Position numbers and translations under genes: made by a program
From: an uncultured Clostridia bacterium
Lineage (GTDB): Bacteria; Bacillota; Clostridia; Christensenellales; UBA1242
Length of the DNA stretch: 64,000 nt
Direction of reading: 5' to 3'
Assembly (NCBI GenBank): GCA_930971385.1
Contig: CAKNGB010000005.1
Location: forward strand, 1-64,000
Notes under the pieces: model-generated
What the model was told of the DNA's origin: nothing
The model's input: the letters and a program-made list of their open reading frames with translations, nothing else
Database searches by the model: none
Part shown: piece after piece, positions 32,961 to 48,000 of the stretch
How the letters are laid out: every line of letters begins with the position of its first letter
How positions within the stretch are numbered: the stretch's first letter is position 1

Positions 32961-33007
32961 GAAAAAAGGTCTCTCGGCTGGTGAGTTGTGCTTTTGAGAG
33001 TTTTTTC
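32961..33007 (+). terminator. Second leader hairpin, terminator-like
   Basis: GAAAAAA pairs with TTTTTTC and CTCTC with GAGAG, leaving a 3-nt bulge and a GC-richer loop. The 3' arm ends in six T, like an intrinsic terminator, 60 nt before the start codon. This could be an attenuator of the giant gene. Confidence 0.5.
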
Positions 33008-33067
33008 TATAAGTAGAGTTTTCTGAATTAAAATTACAAATGAATATATAATTTTAAGGAGTTTGTC

Positions 33068-36000
33068 ATGGACAGATTAAAACGCAAAATCAATTTGATT
33101 ATGATGGTGGGGCTTTGCCTGTTTGCCACAACGTTTGGTGTTGGCGCTTCCACACTCATAAACTCGGTCGCAACCTATGCGAATGCGCAAACGATCGAGG
33201 AGGAGTCAGATGTCAGCGCGTCTGATGTTAACTCTGATTTAGATGCGGGGGTTTCTGCAAACGCCACTGTGGAAATTGACGGGGCGTATTATAAAAATGC
33301 CACTGCAGAGTTAGGTGTGGGAACGACTGCAGCCATAGGTGGAACAAATTTGCAGAATAACACTGTTCGCATAACGAACTCGTTGTTTGAGTTTTCTTCT
33401 TCCAATCCTCTAGGAAGTTTATCCGGAGCGAATGTGGAGATCTCCAACTCAATATTTGTTTATACTGGAACTGGCACAGGGACGGTGTTTTCTAATACTC
33501 CAACCTCTTTAGTTTTGGAAAATGTGGTGGTTTTTGCCACGCAAGGCTCTGTTAATGTTTCTAACATGACGGATTCAAATGTGACTAAAAGAGGTTTTTA
33601 TTATAGTAATGCCACCGGCGATACGACGGGATATCTCAGTACTGGTGGAAAAGAAACAAGCACAATCAACTTAAACACGCTTGTGAAAAGACTGCAATTC
33701 TTTGCGGGGAATGCTTATGATGTCAATGGTGACGGCTCTAATGATTCGCTTTGGACGGGTGCATGGAACTTCAATGAGGACTGGGCTTATGCATCTCGAA
33801 CAGAGGTAAATGGATCTACAGTCAGCACAAATCAAAACACAGGGCAAGCGTTATATCCTTATCCGAGACAATACATAGCAAAACTGGTCACAAATTCTGC
33901 AACTTCAAGAATTGTGACTTTATATGCAAACACGGATGTTGACGAGGCAACATACTCTAAGATTGTTATTGGACTTTCTGGTTCTGCAAACACGATAAAT
34001 ATTTCAGACTCTAAATATATATTGACTATACCTGGATATCAACAGACTGAGTGGAAGGTGTTGCCAGATTCCTTGACTGGTGGAACTTCTGTGACGCCAA
34101 CTTCAGATGTAAATGCTCTATATGGAATTTTCTCTGAAAGAGCGTATAAGATAACTTATCAATCAGCCGGCTCTAATAACGGGCAAGTGGCTTATTACAC
34201 CATGGACGGCGGAACAGGTACGGGAAGATATTACACAAGCTATAATCAATCCACAGAAGTCACCTTGACAAACATATTGCTTTCTTCCTCCCAAGCTGGA
34301 TATGTTTTTCAAGGCTGGAGGCCAAACACCAATTCTGGAAACTGGAGCACAGGCACAAACTACACAGGTTCAACTTCTGGTATGTATGGCGATGTGACGC
34401 TTACGGCTCAGTTTAGAGGCGAACGATATCTTATCGACTTCAATGCCAATGAAGGAACGTTCTCTGACGGTTCAGGGGTAAAAATACTCGGCGAAGATGA
34501 CGAAAATGATCGAATAGAATATGGTTCAACAAAAAATAATAATGTTTCCAGCACAATCGGCACACCAACACGCACTGGCTACACTTTTTATGGCTGGTAT
34601 GATAAGGCAGATTGGACGGAAGGAGTGCAAGTTTATGCAAACAATGGACAATTTGTTGCAGGGACAGGGTATTGGAATTCTTCAGGACAATGGGTGAATG
34701 ATCTTGGCGCTGACGGCACCCCACGGACGTTATATGCACGCTGGGAGCCATTAGAGTATACTGTTGTTTTCTATGGAAATGGAAGCACTGGCGGAACAAT
34801 GGCTAATCAAACAATGGAATATGGTATAGAAGAGAAGTTAAACGCTAACGCGTTCACACGCACTGGCTACACCTTTTATGGCTGGGCAACAAGTAAGACC
34901 GAGGCTGATGCAGGTAACAGAAAATATTTTGATGGACACCCAATCACAATTAACGAAGAAACGCAAAATCCAAATCGTCAACTTGAATTATGGGCTATTT
35001 GGTGCGCAAACAGAATTCAAGTGACGCTGGATGGTAATGGTGGAACAGTGAATGGTGCAACAGACAGCAGAGTTTATCCTCTTTATGGCACAACCACGCT
35101 TTACGCGACATCTTCTGGCACAACCACAGCAACACCAACGGCAACGCGCACGGGTTACACTTTCTTAGGTTGGTATACATCTGCGTCTGGCGGAACTGAA
35201 CTTATTAATGAAAATGGTCAATTAACAGGAGATTGGATATACTCAGCAAGCGCTACAACGCTTTTTGCTCAGTGGCAAGGAAATCCTTACACTGTCACAC
35301 TTGATAAAAATGCAGACGATGCAATTGCTGGAACAGCGCAAGTGACGGCAACTTATGGTTCGGCAATGCCAACGGCCACCATGCCAACGCGAACTGGCTA
35401 CACATTCATGGGCTTTTATGACACACAAGCACAAACAGGTGGAACACAATACTACACCGAAACAGGTGCAAGTGCAACAGCATGGAATAAAACCTCTAAC
35501 ACAACTCTTTATGCAAGATGGGACCCAAATCCAATTACTTTGAATATTACATATTATAGATATAATGGAAGTTCGACGATTACATCGGCGCCAAGCCTTT
35601 CTTATACAATTTCAGTGGGGAATGTCAGTGGAACATTGTCAGGTTCAAACGCTTCCGATTCTGCAACAATCGACGCTGGCACAAGTTTCACATTAACCGT
35701 GACTGCACCAACTGGATACTATGTTTCTAATTCAGAACCATCATCTAATCCAAGCAATTTAACCACGACCTCACATTCAGAACTTGAGATAACACGAAGT
35801 ATGTCGTCAACAACTTTGACCATTAACATATATGTATATAATGTTTACACAATTGATTATAATGTAAATAATGGAACGGGTTCGGCACCTGCTGCAACTT
35901 ATAAATTGCATGGAATTAATACAACGCTTAGAGCCAACAATTTAACTCGCGTGGGATACACCGCAAATGGTTGGAACACTGCATCAAACGGATCGGGCAC

Positions 36001-39000
36001 TCACTATGCAAGCAGTGCATCTTACACTGGAAATGCAAACGCCACATTGTATGCGGATTGGAACGCACGCTCTTTCACATTGACATTTAATAAAAATGCA
36101 GACGATGCAACTGGAACAATGAATAATCAAACTCTTTATTATGGTGCTGGCACAAGAGTGACTGCAAACGCGTTTGTGCGCAATGGTTATGCTTTCACTG
36201 GTTGGGCAACAAGTGCAAACGGCAGTGTTGTGCTTGAAAATAATGCACCTGTCACAACGCAGTTTGCAATCAACTCTGCAAATCAAACAATCGAACTTTT
36301 CGCTCAATGGAGTAGAAATACATATACTATTGCTTTTGATGGCAATGGTGGGTCAACACCTTCCAATTTAACGGGAATTACAATTGACAGCAACATTTCT
36401 TTACCAACACCAACGCGTGCTGGATATATCTTTAACGGTTGGAGACCAGTGGCAAGCGCTGGAAACTGGAGTTCAAGCACGAACTACAGCGGACAAGTTA
36501 GCGGTATGTATGCTCCAAACGGCTCAACTGTGACACTTGAAGCACAATGGACTGGAAATACATATTACGTGAAATTTGACGGAAATGGCGCAACAAATGT
36601 GGAAACATATAGTCAAGAGTTCCAATATGGCACAAATCAAAACTTGACGCCTAATCGTTATGAATGGGACGGCTATACCTTTGCAGGTTGGAACACGAAC
36701 CAAGAGGGCACTGGAACACCTTATGCAGATCAAGCAAATGTGGGCAATTTGACCACTGAAAATGGCGGAACTTTCACACTTTACGCTCAATGGACGCCTG
36801 TTACATACAGAATTTCTTTCGATGCTAATGGTGCACCAACGGCGCTTAGCCCGATTTACTATAACATCAGAGGCACAACAGGAAGTGGCACTTATAATGG
36901 TTCAACGGCTGTTACCTTAACAAATGTTCTTCCAGCGGGTCCAGATTATCCTGGCTACACCTTTGACGGATGGACACCAACACAAACCACTGGAAGTTGG
37001 AGCACAAGCGAAACTCTTGCAGGAAACACCTCTCTTGTTGGAAGATACGGCGACATCACGCTTGAAGCACAATGGACTGGAAACACATATTATGTGGAAT
37101 TCGACGCTAACGGCGGTTCGGGAGACATGGGCAGACAAACTTTCCAATATGGAGTTTCTCAAGCACTTACCACAAACTCATTCACGAGAGCTGGATATGA
37201 TTTCTTGGGTTGGAGCACAAGCGATAGTGCAACCACTGCAACTTATCAAGACGGTGCAAGCGTAAGCAATTTGACAACCGAAAGAGACGGAACTGTCACA
37301 CTCTATGCGGTTTGGTCGGCACAAAGTTATACTGTCACATACAACGCTAACGGCGGAACACTTGTTGGATTAAACTATTTGGTTGGATTAGAAGATTCCT
37401 CTGTAACCTCAGATGGTATTACAGCAGTTTATGATGCAGAAACTGGTATTGTGACATTGAACGGCTCTGCTTCAACAACTACTTCTGATGTGAACATCAC
37501 TTTCTTTGAATATGCATCCTCTTTCACAGCAGGATCATATAATGTTGGTTGGGATGTTGTTTCTGGTTCTGCAACTGGAATAGGCAGATTTACCTTTGAA
37601 TTTTTGGCAAATTCAGGAACTTTGACTGGTGGAAGAACATATAGAACTTTAACCTTTACTGAAGATAATAACGCAAGTGCATTGCATACCTTAACATTAT
37701 CTGCTGAAGGTGCAACTGGCGCAAATCATGCAACAAGAATCAATATTCAATTAAACAAACGGTCAACAGACACTTTAACATTTGACAATTTGCAAGTTCG
37801 TTTCTTTGCATATCTAAATACTCCTGTTTACGACACGCAAACCATTACTCATGATGTGAACACAGCCATGACTTATGCAATTCGCCCAGGATACTATTTT
37901 GTTGGCTGGAACACAAATGAACAAGGCACTGGAACAACTTACACAGCGGCTAATATTGGCTCTATTACTTCTCCTGTCACACTGTATGCTCAATGGGAGG
38001 CTAAGAGAATTCCAGTGGCTATCAATCTTAACCAAGGCACTGGCTCGACAACTCCAACTTTTGACCATAGCACTGTTTATGTTAAATATGGCACAACCGA
38101 GGTTTATGCTGGTCAATACGACACTAACACTATAACATCATTTATTCCAACTCGTGTGGGATATGATTTTGCTGGTTGGTACACCACAGCGTCTGACGAC
38201 GGAACTCAACTTAGTGGTAGTGACGGAATTCTTGACAACAACTGGGCTTACACAACTGAATATAATGCTTCTACTGGCTATATGAATGAATATCAAATCT
38301 ACGCTCGCTGGACACCAAAACGCGTGCAAGTGACACTCAATCCTAATGGCGGACAGATTGCCGGCGCTGAAGGAACTACTGATATTTGGGTGGAATTTGA
38401 CAGTAATCGCGTTTATTCCTCTGCAAGTGGCGGAACAACCTCTATTCCTGTTGCAACTTGGACGGAAGGGGTTTATGATTTCACAGGTTATTGGACGCTA
38501 GAAGAAGGCGGTGTTCAACTTATTACCTACACAACTTCTGAAAGTGGTGGGTCATGCTCTATCTCTGGCACTTGGACTTATTCAGAAAATCCAACCACTT
38601 TGCATGCTCACTGGACTGAGCACGCATTCACAATCGGGTTTAATACCAACGGCGGAACATTTGCTTCGTCAATCTCAACAACACAGGGTATTGCTTATAA
38701 AAACATCTCCATTGAAATGGAAGAAGATTTCACAATGTTTGGCACGGCGGATATTTCTCGCCCTGGCTATGTGCTTGCTGGTTGGTCGCTTACAGCACCT
38801 GAAAATCTTGACGAGCCAGACGACACATTAACAGCAGACTTCACTCCTGGGCAAGTTATCGACCCAACAACAAATTATGACAAGTTTATTGAGATTATCA
38901 ACACTCAGGCTCTTTATGCAGTTTGGACGCCTGACACATTCACAATCACCTATTCTAATGGTGGCAACGCCGCTGTTACACTTCCATCGCCAACGACTGT

Positions 39001-42000
39001 GGATTATAACATAACACAAGCTATCTCACTTGGCTCAGCAAGCAAAACTGGTTATACCTTCACTGGCTGGAGAGCGGAAACTAACGCTGGACAACACACC
39101 AACGAAGAGGGCGAAGTTACATATGCTTGGGTTCAAGACCAAGTTTACAGCGGACAACTTTCTGGAAAGTTTGGCGATGTCACACTTATTGCCACCTTTG
39201 ATGAAAACTCCTACACTGTTGTTTTCAACAAAAACGACGGTTCTTCCGATTCTTACACACAAGACTTTGCCTATGATGAAAGTAAAGCCTTAACTGCAAA
39301 CACCTTCTCGCGCACTGGATATGTGTTTATGGGCTGGGCAGAATCGACTAATGGCGATGTTGAGTATACTGACGGACAGGTTGTCAAAGGGCTTGCAACT
39401 GAAGATGAGGCACAAGTTAACTTATATGCTGTTTGGAAGGCTAAGACCTACACAATCACGCTTGACACGAACGCAACTGGACTTATCGGCACTCCAACTG
39501 TCAGCGCGATTAACGGCGACAATGCTGTGACAATTTCAGAAAACACTGTTTACTTTGTTTATAATTCAAGAAATATCTATGGCGGACGCACTGGCGACAG
39601 CCAAGAAACCTATGTGCAAGAAAATCAAATCACCGTGCTAACCGCTTCTCTTGCTGGCTACACCTTTGCTGGCTGGTTCACAGATGCAACTGGCGGAACG
39701 CAAGTGATTTCTGCAGACGGCACAATGCTTAACAACTGGACCACTGATGCAGACGATATTTTGTATGCTCAATGGAACATTCAAACCCGTAATATTCAAG
39801 TGATTTACTCTGGCGCAAGCGTTTCAAACGCCACAACTTTAACTGTTTCCATGGGAGAGGAAAACTTCGCTTTAAGCACGACAACTGACAGTGGCACATT
39901 CACAACGAACTACAGCGATCAAGCAATTCAAATCACAATTCAAACACAAGCGGGATATAACTATCGCATTAAAAATGGCTCCAACGTGACATCAGTCACC
40001 GACGGCAGTTTGAACACGCTCACTTATTCCTGGACTCCATCCGACAATGCCACACTTAACATTTATGTAAGTCAGGTTTACGCTGTGACATTCGACCTTG
40101 CAGGCGGAAACCCTGGAACAAGCGGAACAACGGCCACCAAACTTCACAATGCACCTCTTAGCGTTTCAACATATAGGCCGACGCGTTATGGCTACACCTT
40201 CACTGGCTGGATGAATGGCGACACACTTATTCAACCAACAGGAACCTACACTGGCAACGCTGATGCAACACTTGTTGCTCAATGGGAGTTAACTCCTTAC
40301 ACAATTCACTATTCGTTAGGAAATTTTGCGGGTGCAGAATTTGTTAACGATTCGATTTTAGCAAACTTTAATTATAACTATTCAACAGATCTAACACTTT
40401 ATGGCAACAATGAAGTGGTTAGACCTGGCTACACACTCGCTGGTTGGACCTTTGACCATGCAGACAATGAATACAACGCAAACTGGAGCACAACCACATT
40501 AAGTGCTGGATATCACTTCGGTCAAGGACTTTATGGTGATGTTTATCTTGTGGCTAACTGGTCGCTTGAAACTTACACAATTACCTATGTTGACGAAAGT
40601 GGTAATAACGAAACTGCCACTAGGCAATACACAATAAACGACACATTCAACCTTCTTGGAAGCGCTGGTATGTCACGAATTGGTTACACTCTTGCAGGTT
40701 GGAATGTTGACACTGTTGACTCAACCGACACAAGAAGAAATAACTGGCAAGTTAACAATGGTGCAACTCGCGACTACACACAAGGCGTGGAAGTTTCTGG
40801 CAAACACGGCAATGTGACACTTGTGGCTGACTGGTCACTTGTGGAATACCATATCACATACAATCTTGCAGGCGGAAACTTTATCAATTCAAACGAGGAA
40901 AATCCTCAATCATATGTTTATACTGACGCTGTCGCACTTAAGGGCAGAGCTAACATTCAACGAGCAGGCTATGAGCTTGTTGGATACTCTATCAGCGCAA
41001 CTGGCACAAATAACTGGACAACAACCTATCCAGACGGCATCACTCTCAACGAAGACGGAAGCTTTACAACTCCAATCAATATGTATGGCGACATCACTTT
41101 AACTGCAAAATGGAATGCAGTTCAAACAACTTATTATGTTGAAGTGAGAATACAGACAATGGAAGGAAATGTGTATACTCCTCTTGGAAATTATTCCGAT
41201 ACCTCACTTACAACAGGCTCAACTGTTTCTATTGAGGATGTTGTTGAATACATCAACAGCGCAAGTTCTGGGCTTAATGTCAACGGCTTTGTTTATGCTG
41301 GTAGATATGAAACAAATCAAGAGGGGAACGGACTTGTTGTTTCTGGCAATCCACTACTTCAAATCGTTGTTTACTATAACACAGTTCAATACACCGTGAC
41401 CTATTCTGCAAACAACGGAACTTTTGCAGAAGGCGTGCAAACGGTTATCGAATATGATGTTTATGACACCATTTCTGTTCTCACGCGTGAACAACTCACA
41501 AGAACAGGATATAGACTTATGAACTTCACTGTTTCTGGTGCAGGAAATGGCTCAAGTTGGCCATCAACTGTTACCCCTGAAACTTCAATTTCTTCTGATT
41601 TTGGCAATAATCAAAGAATCTTTGGTGACGTGACACTTATCGCTCAATGGAATGCAAGTGCTTACCAAATCACCTTTAATGAAGACGGCGGACAAACTGT
41701 TTCAGACGCTTACTATAACATTGAAGGCACAAATTCTGGCGTTTTGGATAATGGCTCGGTTGTGACCTGCATAACCTCTCTTCCATCCACAACACGCACG
41801 GGCTACACCTTCCGTGCTTGGCAACCAACTGCCAATGTTGGACCATTGACCGCTGGCGGTTATGCTTGGGATATGAACACTGAGTATGACACTTCAACAA
41901 GTTTAGTTGGAAAATATGGCAATGTCACCTTGACGGCAAAATGGACCAGCAACCTATATAGCATCATCCTTGACCTTAACGATGATGACGGCGGTTCAAC

Positions 42001-45000
42001 TTCGGCAACAGCGCCAACTGACCTTGAAATTTATGTTAAATACGGCACAACAGAACTTTATGCAGATGCTGAAGATTTGACCACACCAACTGGCGAACAA
42101 ATTCATCCTATCGGCGTTAGAAGCGGTTACACCTTCCTTGGTTGGTCGCTAAATCCTGGCGCATCCTCAAGTTCAGAATGTGTTATTAACGCAGAAGGTA
42201 ATTTAACTTCTGCTTGGGAAGAAAGCGCCACAGACGGCACCACTTTGTATGCAGTTTGGGCGGCTAACACCTACACTGTTGTTTTCCATTCAAATGGCGG
42301 AACAGGCACAATGGAAAATCAAATTTTCACATTCGATGCTCCTGCAACTCCACTCATTCCAAACGAATTTGAAATGGAAGGCTTCGTTTTCTCACACTGG
42401 ACATACACAGACGACAACGACCAACAACAAACCCTTGCTGACCAAGCAAGCGTTCGCAACTTAACAAGCGAGCCAAACGGTCAAGTTGACCTTTTGGCTG
42501 TGTTTGAAGCAAGAACGGTTATCGTCACATTCCTGCTTAACAAAGGCACAGGCTCAACCGACGGCGAATTTGTGACAGGTCAAACAGAAATGAGAGTGGC
42601 TTTTGACGGCACCTTTGCCGACCTATATATCACCGATCCAAACTCTGCAATCGGGCTTCCTTCTGTTAGAAGAGTGGGCTACACCTTTAACGGCTGGTTC
42701 ACAGAGGCAGAAAACGGAACACTAGTTTCTGCAATAACAAATGTCGACACTGTTGTGGACGGCGATGTGCCACTTAATGAGCAACTCACACTCACCCTCT
42801 ATGCTCACTGGAGCCAAAACGGGCTTTCTGTTACCTACGACGGCAATTCTGGCGTGATTTCTGGCACAGAACAATCAACCTATAATGGCGAAGAAGCATT
42901 CTTTGATTCTTCTTACACAATTTTGAATAATACCTCAATCAACTTCGTTAGAACTGGCTATACCTTTGCTGGCTGGTCGCTCAGTCGTGACGGAGATCCT
43001 CTCTTCACGCTTGAACAACTTTCGCCAGACGGCTATGAAATCACTTTCACCTATGCTGAAGGTTTGTATCTATACGCAGTTTGGACTGAGCATGAATATA
43101 CCTTTGTGTTCGACGCAAACGACACAAGATTCCCAGGTAGTGACTCCACACTTATCGCTGGGCAATCGGCTGAAGTTGTTATTCCTTATGCAACACCATA
43201 CATTTTCACACAGGTTTATAACAAAGCAGGCTATGAATTTGTGGGTTGGTCCACCGATCCAAACGCAGTTGTACCAGAACATGAAGTTGGCGACGATGTG
43301 ACAAGTTACACAGCCGTAAATGGTGCAAGAATAACTTTCTACGCAATTTGGCGTGCTGTTGGCGTTGGATACTCAATTAACTATTACTATCAAAACATCG
43401 CAAGCGCAAGAAATAACTCAACTTCAAGTTTAACAGACGATTTCACTCTTCATTCTTCAGAAAAAGTTGCTCCTGAAAACGCTTATGCAGGCACAGAAAT
43501 TAATTATCAAACAATCGCAAAGGCGTTTATTTCAAAAAATTCCGCATTAAAGGCAACATTAGTTAATCAAACCACCTCAACTGGCGAATTTATCGTGGCT
43601 GGTGACGGAAACTTAGAACTTAACCTTTACTTCACACGCGGAACTTATGAAGTTGCAGTCACAATCGGCACTGGAATTAACACAATTTCCATGACAAGCT
43701 CTGCAACAAGCACAGCAATCACACCAAGCGTGGTTGGAAGCATCAGCACCTTTGTGGTTTACTATGACGAAACTGTTAACCTTTCCGCAACCACACTTGC
43801 TGGCTATCACACACCAGTCTTCCGTGAAGGGCAAAGTGTGATTGCCACAAACAGTTTGCAAGTGCAATCGGATAGATATTTGACTGTTTCTGCAACAGCA
43901 GGAAATGCAAACTTCACTGTTCAAGTTTACTTGCAAGAACTTGACAAAACTTATTTAACAACACCATCGAGAACGGAAACTTTAACTGGAATCACCGGTT
44001 CTCCACTTACCGTGGAAATGTTGAGTGGCGGGGTTTCCATTAATGGAACATCCTTCTCAGAACCAGGCTTTAATTTCGATAACGACAAAACAACAGAGGA
44101 AAATGGTTCAGCGCTTAGCACAATCACCATTAACGGCGATAACTCCTTGGTTGTTGAACTTTACTTTGCAAGAGCATCTTACACCGTCACATTAAACACC
44201 TCAACTGGCATTTCCAGTGTTAGTGGTGCTGACACCTATCTCTTTGGCGAGCAAGTGACAATCGACGCCACAACTGCTGAAGGATATACTTTCACTGGCT
44301 GGGAATTAAATAACGGAACAAAACCTGATGATTTGGTTGTTGGAGCAAACAGCCCTGCAAATCAAACTTTCACAATGACAAACTCTAACTTAACACTCAC
44401 AGCAACCGCTTCAATCAACGCTCACACCTTGACGATTGATGCAAACGGCGGAACGTATCCAGGCTCATCCTCGATCAATCAAAACTATGGCACGACCTAT
44501 GACCTTCTCGTTCCAACCTATCGCGGATATACTTTCGCTGGTTGGGAATTGACCTCTGGCGAAGGCGAAATTGCTGGAAGTGTGGAAGAAGGTTTCACAT
44601 TCACTTTTACAGACTCCGATGCCACACTCGAGGCACAATGGACAGAAAATTCATACACAATTGAATTTACTGATGTGTATAACTCTTTCAATGTCATTCG
44701 TGCAAACAAAGACGGCGTGGTTTACGAGGACGGCATTATCACAATCACATCCGAAAACAACACCGTTGAACTTCTCTTCACAGATATTCTTGTGGCTTCT
44801 TCACAAGCGGTTTCCACCATAGTTGACGGAACTGAAATCATTGGCGGAATTACAGGCGGAAGTGACCCAACAAGAACAGGATATGTTTGGGGAGTTAATT
44901 CAGTTGCAAACGACGCTGCTGTTAAACACCTTTATGTGCTTAACAATGTGACAGGTGGTTATAGACACTCAACAGGTTGGCTCGAAACTTCAAATATTAA

Positions 45001-48000
45001 TATTTTAACAACAGAATGTTTTGCCTTTTCCGAACTTAATGGCGATAATGGTGCAACCGTTTCCATTGAGGTTCAATGGTCGCCAGTGGTTTATGATATA
45101 ACACTTAACGGCAACCAAGGCACAGGCTCAACATCTGTTTCTGTCAGCCCTGCAACCACCGTTTACATTGCATATAACGACAACGCCTTCTATGGCGCAG
45201 TTTCCACAGATTTACCAGTTGAAGAAGTGACTGGAAGTGCTGTTGTTCCAACGGCAACTCGCGATGGCTACTCCTTCCTTGGCTGGTTTGTTGGAGACAT
45301 TCAAATCACAAACAACGAGGGCGCGCTTCTTGCAAATGTTAGTGGCTACACCGACACAAACTCTCGCTGGATACACACAGAAAATGTCACCTTCGACGCT
45401 CATTGGTCGCAAGATAGATTTGCTATCCATTTGAACCTTAACGAAGGAACGCTCACAAACGAAAATATTTCAAACAACACCGTTTATGCACTCTTTGACT
45501 CTCAAACTCTCTATGTTGACCAAACTTCTTCCACCACGGTTAACCCTGTTGCAGAACGCACTGGCTATACCTTCCTTGGATGGAGCACAACACAAGACGA
45601 TGAGGAAACAATCATCATTGATGCAAGCGGAAACTTAATTAATAACTTCACTTCCACAAGTGCCACAACTGAGGTTTATGCTTGCTGGCAAGTGAACACC
45701 TATGGCGTTATCCTTGACCTTAACACCGAGGATGCAAGCGCTGAAATTGAAAGTGATGTTCAAATTTCTGACAACACCATTTACATCACTTATGGCACAC
45801 AAAACATCTATAACGCTCGCGAAAACGGCACGGCTGTTCATCCAACTGCAACACGCACTGGCTACACCTTTGTTGGTTGGTCACAAAACCCTGATGCAAC
45901 TGTGCTTGCAGATTGCTTAATCGACCAAGACGGCAATATGCGTGGCAACTCCTCAATTGCAACTGAGGGAACAACTCTATATGCAGTTTGGGCAGTGCAA
46001 TCTTTCTACATCACAATCGACCTCACAAACGGACACATCGACACTGAAAGTTTAACAATCACAGGTTCTGACCTTGAAGCCACACAAACCAATGTTTATC
46101 GCGTGGCATATGAGTCAAACGTGAGAATTTCCTTCAACACTCTTGCAGGCTACACCTTTGACCACTTCACAGTTTTAGATGAAGACGGCACAGAGATTAA
46201 CGACCTTACAATCAACACCGTTTCAAATGGTTATGAATTTGTTATGCCAGCATATAACTTCACTTTGGTGTTCAATTCTAAGGCTAACCTTATAGGCGCA
46301 ACCTTGAACCTTAATGATGAAGTTGGCGACACTAAGGCTGACGCGTTAACAACAGAACTATCTGACGGAATTTACATTGAATATGCAAGCGCAAACATCT
46401 ATGCAGATAGAACAGACATCACAACCCCTGTTGGCGAGGCTATCACTGTTGTTGCAACGCGCGATGGATATAACTTCCTCGGCTGGTCGCTCAGCGGAAG
46501 CGCAACCACAGCGGACGAATGCATAATCGGCGCAGACGGAGCGCTTAAACAAAACTTCACTTCTTCCACAACCGACGGCGTCATCCTCTATGCAATTTGG
46601 GAGAAAACTGAGGTTTCCTATGAAATTAATTACTACTTTGAAAACATCTTAGACTCCAATTTCACACACGACACCGCAAGACAACCTGATGTTGTTGAAA
46701 CTGGCGAGGTTGACACAGCGGTTAACTACTTAACATACGCTGTTGATATTGCTGGCTTTACATATTCAAGATACGAAACCAACAACACCAATAATCAATC
46801 AACAAATATCCGCGGAGACGGAAACCTTGTTATCAATCTTTACTACACAAGAGATCTTTTTGACCTCACAATTAACAACAATAATGGCGATGAACTCATT
46901 GTGGTTCCTGACCAAAAATTTGAAAGCACTTACACTTTAACTGAGCCAATAAACACTGGCTATAACTTCAACGGCTGGCAACTAGAAAACGGCGTGGGAC
47001 AAATTGACGGCGACGAATTTACTTTCGGCGACGGAAATGCCCTTGTTTACGCTCAATGGGAGGCAAAAATCATCCTCATTAACCTCAGCGCTGGTGCTGG
47101 CGACAGTGTAAGTCGCGCCTTGTTCTATGTTCGTTATAACACAACTGAAATTTTTGAAGATGCAGAGGGGCTTACTCCAATAAGCGAACCTTTAACAGCA
47201 TCAAGAGTTGGTTATAACTTCACAGGCTTCACATATAACAAAAATTTAATTATCAACCAAGCAGGTAATTTGGTGGCAAATTGGACTGTTTCTGACACAA
47301 CAATCACACTTATTGCTGGGTTTACTCCTGCTAATTACACCATAACTCTTGACCAAAACTATGGAAGCGCAGAAAGCAGTGAAATTGATTACACAATTTT
47401 AACTCCAATCGACCTTCCAACATTAACTCGCGACGGCTACACCTTTAATGGTTGGAGAGTTTCTGCAAATGCAGGCGAGAATTTGGACGGAACATTCGCT
47501 TGGACATTAAATGAAACCTTTAGCGTTTCCGACGGCGTAATTCCTCAAATTCCAGCAGGTAGACATGGCAATGTGACCTTAGAGGCAATTTGGCAACTTA
47601 ACGAATACACTGCCACATTCTCAACACAAACAAGCGAAGTGATAAACCCTATCACTTATGATATTACCAACCCTCTTGAACTTCCATTTGTGGAAAGAGA
47701 CGGCTATAACTTCTTAGGCTGGGTGGTTGACGAAGGCGCAGAGGGCAACTGGAGCGAAGGCGACACCTATCAAATCGGCGCTTCTCCAGCAAATATGTGG
47801 GGAGATGTTTCCTTCACAGCAACTTGGGAAACTGTTGGCTACACAGCATCCTTTAACGCAGGCGAAGGTAGCGCGGTTGAGGACATTCCATTCACAATCG
47901 AATCTTCCTTCAATATGCCATCATCAACACGTTCAGGTTATGATTTAACTCTTTGGACGGTTGACGAGGGCGCAGAAGGCAACTGGGTGGCTGGCGAAAC

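Noticed and set aside
32899..33007. Possible cyclic-di-GMP riboswitch in the giant gene leader
   Set aside because: GCGAAGCC resembles part of the GEMM motif, but the remaining conserved positions and the tetraloop receptor are missing.
32961..33007. Terminator of an upstream transcript
   Set aside because: No plus-strand gene lies upstream within 1.5 kb; it fits better as a leader element of the giant gene, though this is not proven.
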